Under the pieces are notes generated by a model. The model made no database searches and was not told the origin of the DNA. It was given only the letters and a program-made list of their open reading frames with translations. 64,000 nt of DNA from Polytrichum commune (taxonomy: Eukaryota; Streptophyta; Polytrichopsida; Polytrichales; Polytrichaceae): NCBI GenBank assembly GCA_950295325.1, contig OX485807.1:24091666-24155665 (forward strand), given 5' to 3'. Below, in pieces: positions 55,501 through 64,000 of the stretch. Position 1 is the first letter of the stretch. Each line of letters opens with the position of its first letter. A program made the position numbers and the translations under genes.

Positions 55501-56296
55501 GTCTTTGAATCTAAATTCTAATGTATTATATATGACCAAGATAAAATGCTTTTAAAATGTCATTACATCTATAAGGTTTTGTTCCGTTCTATCCCGTATC
55601 ATTTTAATATTGTGAAATTTACCTTCCATAATTTCATCCAATAGCCTCCTCAAATATCCGTAGTATTTGTCATTAGGCCTTTATATTCTCTTTGTTTTAA
55701 ATCTCTCGAAATATGAAACAAAAGTCATGTTCTCAAAATCAAGTGGTCTATTGCATTATGCATAAATAGAATGGAATTCTAGTACTCTTGATTTTGTAAC
55801 TATTTTTGTTCGTAGCAAAGGCGGTTTTGAATTAATGTATCTAATTGCTTTGCTTTTCTGTACTATCGGCCTGTGAAGGCAAGCCAACACAGCTTCCGCT
55901 GGCGAAATTGGCTTGGTTATAATAAGTTAAGATACCAATTGTAACTGAACGTTTGATGCTCATTGAATGCCCAATCGTTCAGCGCTGGTTTTATCTAATT
56001 GTATGGGACCGTATGGCTCACATTTCATTGCATATTTGAGTAACTAATATGACCAGTACGCAATATTGATCCTTTGTACATTCATATGTGCACTCCAAAG
56101 AAGTAAAATGCATGCATGGTATGGAACGACATTTTGGTCCTCAATTCGGGGTCTATAGTAATCTCATTTTTTTTATTCTATGTTCTATGTTATTTTTGCT
56201 TTTGAATGAGTAGGGAATGGAAAACCATAGTTACAAGTACCTACATTTTTTGTGATGATATCGTGAATAACATGAATGCAGTTGTTTTCGCATGAC
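52537..56296. other. AT-rich intergenic, no gene seen
   Basis: Contains only short frames. A tandem duplication with a 64-bp offset lies at 53309-53432 (shared CCACCAATTT, GATTTC, CCAAATT and CCCTATAGATTT-like blocks). The rest has no recognisable feature. Confidence 0.5.
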
Positions 56297-58277
56297 TTAT
56301 TTGAACAACCTATTCTGATGTGGATCTGTAGGTTCAAGAAATTTTTTCAGTATTGGATCAAACACAACGGGGACGGTAGCATTAATCTCATTTGCAATGT
56401 ATTCAACATCTAGATTTTCTATCCACAAAATAATGTGTGCATGCAACGATCCGTGAAATTGTATTTCATATCGAAGCATGTATTATTTAATACAACCAAG
56501 TATATGGGATCCTGATAAAATGTAAAAATGCATTTTTTTTAAGCCGAACATGAAATAGGGACGCACATTCCACTGGGAAGTCCTTCCATGTATGTGAGGC
56601 ATCAATTTTTTGCACTATGTGTTCTATATGTGTAATTTCCTCCCATCGTAGAGAGCTTGCTTCATCAGCTGTTAAAATAAGAAAAAAATCAGGTATGCCA
56701 AATTTTTCTACCATTGTAAGTAAGTCTTGTAGTTAGGATTTGTGCCATCGTCTATTGATGAATGAAGATTGTATTTTGTTACATGTTGTAGTACCTTGGC
56801 AACATTCATGTTCGGGTGTGCTTGTTTTGTTTGTTTAATTTCTCTATCCAGACATGTTTGCAAAATTTCTTTCAAGAATTGCAAAGATTTGCGTATGTCA
56901 TATATGTATAATAAGTATGGTTTGTATAGAGTGAAAGGAGAGAACAATGTACTTATGCGGTATTTCAAATATTTTGATAATGTTGTTCGATCATCGTAGG
57001 CTCCATTTTCATGCGGAAATGAAAATAGAAATAATGCACTTTCAAGAGTCATACCTCCTATATTTGCGTTCAATGTATTGTTTCTAAATGCATTGGGTTC
57101 TCCTCTTTTATCAAAGCCAGTACCATTTCAAAAATGCACATTTCCTATGGAATGAAAATCCACATGTTTTTTGGGTCCCTCTTGTGTGCGCATGTCGAAC
57201 AATAGTGCCAAATCAGAGACTTCATGCGGAATGTTCATATATGAAAATGACGTCGAGTGTAATGTAGCATTTGTTGAATTACATCTGGTGTAAGAATGCA
57301 CATATTTGTGCTCTTATGAGGCTGCTCAAAAACTGTAACATATATTTAAAAGATTGGGTTGGTAGTTAGGTTTTATGCCAATAATGGACTTAGAGAATAT
57401 GCCAAATGTTCAATTGATTGTGAAGAATCTAACTTTGTATCGCAACCAAACAAAGGATTGCTCAAAAGACTAGTGTCCATAATTTTGCCAACACTAAAAC
57501 CCCAATCTTTCAATTGTACATGTATTTCAATGTCGAGGAAAGATAGCATTTGGACATATAAATGATTGATTGTGATTATGGATCTCATATATGTTGATGA
57601 GTTGTACACCACATAAAGGGCATTCGGATGTTTGTTCTTGTTTGAATGACATTGAGTACAAAAAGTCATTTTGTCACTTGAGGCGTTGGTTGTGAAGTCT
57701 GCAAGATATGCGTTTGTTGCTCCATATGGGGTAAAACCTTGGGTGGGCATTGTAGCATCATTGTATGAATTATGCAGTAATCGATATTGTTGTTTACGAT
57801 TTCCTATCTTTGTCACGCCACATATTCCACAACAATATAAATATTTGAAAAAAGATATCGTATGTTTTGACCAAGAATCATGCATATCACTTCTGTGAGA
57901 CCACAATCGATTCCATGGTTGAAATCGTTGCATACGTCTTATTCAAATTCATTCGTGTACTTCTTTTTTGAACCTCATCATAATAGTTATGCATTACTTC
58001 AACCAAGCTATTCAATTCAACATATTAAGTTGTTTGGAGGCTTGTTTGTGTGAGAAAATCAAGGTTGTGGATTTATGACATGAGTAGAGCTTCATTTTTG
58101 TTCAGCGCTATAACTCCGTTTAATTGCTCTTTTAGGATATGCATAGTGACAAGCTCTTATGTATGACTTTGAATAGATTGTATCACACGTGTAGGTGCAG
58201 CGCAACAATACGCGTTGCAATTGATTATTTGCGCAGGTGAAACATAACCGATTATGCTGAAACATCTCCTTGGCCAA
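56297..58277 (-). pseudogene. Helitron Rep-like remnant
   Basis: Successive minus-strand frames read like the N-terminal part of a Helitron replication protein. A block with PHENGAYDD and LLYIYDIRKSLQFLKEI (57073-56708) is followed by GIPDFFLILTADE (56714-56487), then by EIQFHGSLHAHIILWIE (56479-56297), the conserved His-x-His region of the Rep domain. The pieces sit in different frames and are separated by stops, so at least two disabling changes exist. Upstream frames (57933-57373 and 58277-58092) with Cys pairs may be its zinc-finger-like N-terminus. No helicase domain or Helitron ends were found. Confidence 0.65.
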
Positions 58278-58789
58278 TGTTGAAAAATAGTTTTCTACAT
58301 GAAGTGTTTTTGGAATATGACATAACAGGCTCCCTTGTATACTAATAGGTCAAATTGAATTGCTCTTGCAGGACAATTTTATATATTGTATTGAATTTTC
58401 AGTGAAGGAGAACTCAATTTGTGAGGTTGAGATGGAATGTGCGTTCAATGTATGTGTTGCATTTCTTTCGTCTAAGAAGCTTTGAAAGTACATTGTAGAT
58501 TGCAGCAGCTGTCTTTTCTATAGATCCACAAACGCAACTGTGAGTGCAGAATCTATCACATATTGAAGTCTCAATAATTTCAAAAACAGAGGCATCGCCA
58601 AGAACCACCAAACTGCCTCTTTGAATGTTTGAGAAACAAAATGTAGCAGCAACAACAATTAGCATGAGCTTCTGAGAAACTTTGTACTACAAAATAACCT
58701 TGAAAGTATAAACGTTTAGACCACCCTCTCACTTGTATAATTAAACAATTCAATGACTTCAGCCTGAACCTTAAACCACTAGAAATCAC

Positions 58790-59513
58790 CTCGGGGGGTG
58801 CACTGTACTAAACATGTACGAGTATACGTGAGTGCACATGAGGGGTATTGATTTGGACCTTGTTGTATTACGTATACATATAGTATACATGTTATAATTT
58901 ATAGTTACGTACATATATGGAAGGCCTTTAAAAAATATACAATAATTGTACTTGTATGGTACTGTTATTATACTACATATCATAAGTTTTCATATTGGAT
59001 GAAATCGTTTGGAAATCGTTTGGTAATCGTTGGGTGGAGTATAGGGATCCAATTGACTTGATGGACCGTCCATCGAACGTGCATATTGGTTTATGTTGGT
59101 ATCAAAAATGGGCTAACAACAAGTGGACATATGATCTTACTGATCATTTGATGGTAGACTTAGAGACAATAATTGCATTGGCTACAATGACATATATTGG
59201 TGAATCAAATGTTTATGAGTTACATCTGGGAGATGAAAAAGTTTTCAACGACTTTGCTGATGAAAGCTAGGATATTTTGTTATACATATTGTAGGGGTTA
59301 ATTATTGTTCAAAAGTATATTTGTATACTTATGTTAATGACTATATATGAATGGATGTTTTTTTGTGTATACATATTGTCACTTGTATATTTATTGTTGC
59401 AATTGTATGTGTATTACTTCATTTCACAAAAAATAACTTGTATATAGGGGGTTTTTAGAGTATGCAGTGAACGCACGTGATTCTAGGTTTTAATGAAAGG
59501 TGCACCCCCCGAG
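58790..59513. mobile_element. 724-bp DNA element with 8-bp target duplication
   Basis: Perfect 14-bp inverted ends CTCGGGGGGTGCAC (58790-58803) and its inverse (59500-59513) are flanked by direct repeats GAAATCAC (58782-58789 and 59514-59521). An 8-bp duplication fits the hAT superfamily, though the ends are not a classical hAT sequence. Inside, an open stretch on the plus strand (58986-59270) encodes about 95 residues including WYQKWANNKWTYDLTDHL with no ATG at the 5' end. I do not recognise it. Confidence 0.78.
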
Positions 59514-59521
59514 GAAATCAC

Positions 59522-60816
59522 CACTAATCAAGGACAAATAGTCTGTTGAACACTTCTTTGTGAAAACCAAGAACTAGTCATATCGGTCCTTGAGACAAGT
59601 AGAATGTAGGCACCTTGAAATTTGGGTGGGCAAAAGAGATGGCATGCAACTTCTCTTTCAGTAAAATATCCTCAGCAGTAACATTTGCAAAAACAAGTGA
59701 TATCTGAAACAAGTAGAGAAAGAAATTAATATCCGCCAGTAGAAGAAACTTGACAACCCTACATCGCCTCTACAACAATCAAAAAGTTTGGGTTATGAGG
59801 AAGAAAAAACAAAGTATAATTTTATGATAAAAAAATATCTCATATAATAATTACACCAATCTGTAAACAACACACATATCATAGATGTTCGGCAAAGTTG
59901 ATAACCTCCACAAAGGAGCAGGAACTGGACAAAGTTGACCTCCTGAATGGCTCACAACATCAAAAACATACTCCAAATAAGTGAAAGTTCGTAGACCTGA
60001 GTATTATCTTCAGGATCAGAATGATGGCATCAATAATCTGTGCACAATCTGCATGAACAAAAGAATTCATCAGCCTTGGAGGAGAGGTGCTCTTTACTAT
60101 CAGAAGATTTTCCCTGTGGTTTCATCTTATTAGAATATCATAGAGACCCCAGTTTCAGCAAGGTTCTTGTCTTCCTCAGCATCTCAAGGGTGACTCTCAA
60201 ATCAACTCACCATTCCAATTTCTTTCTTCATGTTGCGCTTATAGGGAAGTTTTGGGATAGGCCTACAGAATACAAGGGAAACGTGGAATTTGTATTCTCC
60301 AACATCCAATGCTCTCTATAATTCGTTTTCGCCTATATAGCAAGTGGGAATCATCTTTGTAAGAAATAATGAAAGCAGAAACAATTACATGCAAGACAGA
60401 GAATTTACTGTATCCTCTTCCATAGGCCTGACACTGCAACGTCGAGAACCCATTCCACTTATCAGTGAGTTCAAAAAAACTACTACTTGGACATCCTACT
60501 CAGAATAAACGCAAACTCGATGATAACGTGCATATTATACTAAACCCTAAAACCCTTGAAGAAACACACTGTACAAAACCCTCACCACCTGTAGCCAAAA
60601 ATGCATTCTCAACGCAGCTGTGGGAAAAACGAAATCTACGATTAGAAAGGAGGCTCAAGCGGTGGAGATAGATATGGGACACCGAAACAACGATTGAACC
60701 TGCATATTGTTTTTTACAATAGACATGCACCACTACACAACCTTCAAGCAAATAGATGATGGCAGTGACTTGATCCCTTAGAAACACCCGCAGAAGGTGA
60801 GGAAGGCACCTTACTC
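59522..60816. other. Flank downstream of the pentapeptide gene
   Basis: No independent gene recognised. The part nearest 60816 is probably 3' UTR of the minus-strand pentapeptide gene. A minus-strand acceptor-like TTTTTCCCACAG near 60617-60628 could start a further exon, but its reading does not match the family's C-terminus. Confidence 0.4.
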
Positions 60817-62892
60817 TCATCTTTGTGAATGTCTATGCATTCCCTGATTCGAGACTTTGCTTGACCAAAGGCAGAGTTCCTTCCTTTGGTCATCCCTCCA
60901 GCCCACCTCAGTAAAGTCTGTTCCACATATTAAAAAAACATTGAACAATGAGCACATAGAATATACGAATTTGGCTGATAACACATAACCGAAATCAACT
61001 CAGACTCTAATGCAAAAGCTCCATTCAAACCAAACAGAAGTGTTGGCGTCACACATAGTCAGATTCCAAGTTGTTGGGGAAAGATAAATAAAATGCAAGA
61101 GTGACTTTTCTAATTTTGTCCCAAGACCTTTGATTTCGCAGTCACTTTTATATAAAATATAATCTACCAACATTGGTGATCACTGCACCCTTGAATGAAG
61201 TGTTTCCCGTTACCAAAGCACTTTCCAAATTGACATTGGTCAGATTAGCCTGCAATTACTGTCCAACATTAGTATAACGATGAACCATGAACATTGGTTG
61301 ATGAACTATATAAGGAAACATGACATTCCCAAATCTTTGTGTCCACCTTCTGGCTAAGACATAATAATTCCCGCAAGTGCAAAATTCTACACCTCGTTCA
61401 GATAAAGCAGTGATACCTTAGCTACATTTGCTAGGGAGAAGTCTGTAAGATCAGCTCTTGTGACACCCAAAAGCAGCCACAAATTCACATTAATTTACAA
61501 ACAGATCGTAATAAAAGATCATTCTACAAACATAATGTGAACAATAATTCAAAAAGGACATGGAGAAACTTGATATGTTCAAAAACGGTCTGATACAACA
61601 TACTCATCAGATCTGAGTCAAAGAAACTGGCACCCAACAATTTAGCTCCCTTGAAATGTGCTTGCCGCAATATTGACTGCACAAGCCGAAAAAGCATAGG
61701 ACAAACTCAGTGACCGTCCTTCAAAGAGATGGTGAGATATATTGAAAAATGGCATTACATATGGCTACACACTTGGAACCTACAAATCTGCTTGTTTATT
61801 GTACAAATGGCTTTGGCAATTGGGATGCTTGTTACAAATGATGTCTTTGTTCAAACCATAACCTCTTGTTTTTTAGATACTTTCATCATAGAAACCACAA
61901 AATGATTGATTTTACCGTTTTGAAATTCTTTTTTATTAACGTCCGCCGACTGAAATCCTTCCCAGTCAAGTCTTGGCCACGGGTAACCTCTGACCCATAT
62001 GGTCCACCACCCTACACAATATTTCAATGTGACATCAGAAGGTGCTCCACCAAGTAATGGCAAAGTGTGGAATTCTGAAGGGACTACTTTCCATTTGACT
62101 TGAAGAATCTTACAGGGTTGCATATCCTTCTACTAAAACATATTCTCTTGCACACACATCACAAGAGCTAGAATCAAAAACTTCATGCATGGATGTACCC
62201 GATATGGAAGGGCCGGATTCGAATCAGACGTGTAGCAGAGAGCTGCAGCTGCAACGGCAAGAAGACCTACACGTCCAAACTTATATATGCAACCGGTATA
62301 TCTATATATGTTGTGCGTGAACCCTAATGCAGCAAACGAAGTCACTTGCTACCTAAAGTTGCACTCAAAGATGTTAGAAACGCGCATAATAATTGGTGGA
62401 GTGTGATGACAAACTATCGAAGGAATTTGAGTAGGTTGCAGAAAGACATAAGTTACCCGAGCTTCTCCTGGAGGATTGCAAGCTTTGCCTCTGAAGGGCG
62501 GTGTAACGTTCCCTTCATCTCCGTCGTCGTGCTTGGCGCCGTCTGCGACACAAATTAAAGTAGTTTTCCCAACATGTACCAAAACAGTTTGGCAGCAGTG
62601 CTTTAATGTCACCAAGAGTGTTCTGGCAACGGTTTAAAGACTTCAACTAGACTCAACTTACCTTCTGAGAAAGGGCAGATCCTGTGAAGAATCAAGCACA
62701 AAGTTCTCAACATACATTCGTTGCCAGCAGCAACAAAGAAAAGGGAAAACACAAGAGCGAGGCTTACGCGAAGAAACAAACGGGGAAGACAAAAAATGAT
62801 AGGATTACGAAGATACTAGGATTGGTAGATTTGGAACAACATGGACGGGTCTCCAAGGTAGCAAAGAACGACGTGGCCTCACGAGAGGCCAT
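60817..62892 (-). CDS. Thylakoid-lumen pentapeptide-repeat protein, TL15-like (about 195 aa)
   Basis: The protein resembles Arabidopsis thylakoid lumenal 15-kDa protein (At2g44920 type), whose exact role is unknown. A nine-exon minus-strand model is 62892-62817, 62681-62662, 62490-62457, 62266-62199, 62011-61916, 61676-61604, 61454-61417, 61249-61168 and 60917-60817, all GT-AG and frame-consistent. It gives a plastid transit start (MASREATSFF), a twin-arginine motif (SSRRSSG) and a hydrophobic LLAVAAAAL stretch with NPALPYR cleavage region, then GGGPYGSEVTRGQDLTGKDF. Pentapeptide repeats follow (SILRQAHFKGAKLLGASFFD, FSLANVAKANLTNVNL), then DFTEVGWRDDQRKELC. Exons 4-6 and 8-9 are well supported; exons 1-3, exon 7's acceptor and the C-terminal 17 residues are inferred. 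About two repeats seem missing between exons 6 and 7. Confidence 0.78.
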
Positions 62893-62929
62893 AAGCCCAT
62901 TTCAGCCCCCATAGACTTCTTCTCGACAA

Positions 62930-63045
62930 GTAAGGTGTTCATACGAGCTCCAAAAATTATAGGGAGAATGGTTTTGGCCTTGATTTGGATTGTTAATCAT
63001 ATCATACTTATTGTGTGGTTCATATCATAGGAGAGGCGGACTATT
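62930..63045 (+). repeat. Dispersed repeat, copy 3 (no G-run)
   Basis: Shares TTCATACGAGCTCCAAAA and following blocks with 28415-28515. It lies about 40 bp upstream of the proposed start codon of the pentapeptide gene. Confidence 0.6.
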
Positions 63046-63089
63046 AAAAAAATTAATAACAAATAAATAAAACATCTACCTAACCACAA

Positions 63090-64000
63090 TGTACCAAACT
63101 AGTATGGACTTCTGCCATCCCGGCCTATTGCACTCATGCATACAAATCAATGCCCAAATCATTTGCTCAACACCCCACCTTGGACAACCAAACGTTTTTG
63201 AAATGGCGGGCTACCTCACCACCACCACCACCATAGTGTCCATTGTATATAGACTAGTTTGGACCCTTGTCGTCCCGAACATTACACCTGTGCATATGAA
63301 TTGTGAACCACTCCAACACAATCCATGTGGACCCCCGTCATGATCATTACACCCGTGGAAATTAATTGTAAACCACTTTAACATGGTCCCATGTAGTCCA
63401 AACCAACAAGTTCACCGTTCCTGTGCACTATTATCGGAACGGCAGGGCGACAACCTCACCACCATCGCAATTGTCCATCATATATAAAGTACTTTGGACC
63501 CTTGTCGTCCTGATCATTACACATGTTCAGCAGAGTCCATGTGGACCCCGTCATGATCATTACACCCGTGCATATTAATTGTAAACCACTTTAACATGGT
63601 CCAAACCCATGTAGTCCAAACCAGCAAGTTCTCCGTTCCCGTGCACTGTTATTGGAACGGCAGAGCGACAACCTCACCACCATCGCAATTGTCCATCATA
63701 TATAAAGTACTTTGGACCCTTGTCGTCCCGATCATTACACATGTTCAACACAGTCCATGTGGACCCCGTCATGATCATTACACCCGTGCATATTAATTGT
63801 AAACCACTTTAACATGGTCCAAACCCATGTAGTCCAAACCAGCAAGTTCTCCGTTCCCGTGCACTGTTATTGGAACGGCAGAGCGACAACCTCACCACCA
63901 TCGCAGTTGTCCATCATATATAAAGTACTTTGGACCCTTGTTGTCCCGATCATTACACATGTTCAACACAGTCCATGTGGACCCCGTCATGATCATTACA
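63090..64000 (+). repeat. Satellite array, unit about 214-218 bp
   Basis: The GTGGACCCC marker recurs at 63327, 63541, 63759 and 63977 (spacings 214, 218 and 218 bp), and the array continues past the window edge. The first part (63090-63326) is a more diverged unit. Later units are nearly identical. Each holds two related sub-blocks around GATCATTACAC, and a CATATATAAAGTACTTTGGA stretch. Confidence 0.92.

Noticed and set aside
63327-64000. Regularly spaced repeats, considered as a CRISPR array
   Set aside because: Units are about 218 bp and wholly repeated, with no short repeat/unique spacer pattern, in a plant nuclear context.

Overview
The window is nuclear DNA of a land plant. The genes have GT-AG introns, and the set includes plant-only products: photosystem I subunit PsaK with a plastid transit peptide, a thylakoid-lumen pentapeptide protein, the ROD1/PDCT lipid enzyme and a DUF7138-like protein. 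The intergenic DNA is AT-rich and full of small transposons. I could not fix the lineage. Alpha-tubulin residues that differ from the usual seed-plant sequence hint at a non-angiosperm, but this is a weak inference. No bacterial features, operons or CRISPR arrays are present.

Layout. 1-7,340 is gene-poor, with a 5S rRNA pseudogene (2186-2305, minus), a microsatellite and a TA-flanked MITE (5285-5605). 7,341-10,636 holds an intron-containing leader and a single-exon coding region for a nuclear-looking DUF7138-type protein. 11,280-21,430 is non-genic: a tandem duplication, a Tigger-like MITE (12259-12851), a second MITE and a 944-bp TA-flanked element (17625-18568). That element interrupts a dispersed repeat whose uninterrupted copy lies at about 52.03-52.27 kb. 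21,430-34,098 is a tandem duplication carrying two four-exon alpha-tubulin genes (21844-24041 and 30132-32573). A SINE-like retroposon (25733-26057) lies between them. Immediately beyond the second copy, on the minus strand, is PSAK (36056-34310), then ROD1/PDCT (43263-40267).

46,112-49,718 is a structurally complete pogo/Tigger DNA transposon with an intact 571-codon transposase, matching terminal inverted repeats and a TA target duplication. 50,210-59,521 carries a fold-back element, a Mutator-like MITE with a 9-bp target duplication, a decayed Helitron Rep fragment and a 724-bp element with an 8-bp target duplication. The right edge holds a thylakoid-lumen pentapeptide-repeat gene (62892-60817, minus; nine-exon model). 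Its upstream side abuts a dispersed repeat and a satellite array (unit about 218 bp) that runs off the window.

The genes are not an obvious functional cluster. PSAK and the pentapeptide gene act in thylakoids, PDCT acts at the ER in membrane-lipid editing, and the tubulins build microtubules. The most notable structural signals are the mosaic tubulin pair (exon 4 and proximal 3' UTR appear homogenised, with what may be an older splice junction left in intron 3 of copy 2), the PSAK intron made of tandem copies of its own exon-1 junction, and the complete Tigger element. I found no convincing evidence of a wholly new biological system.
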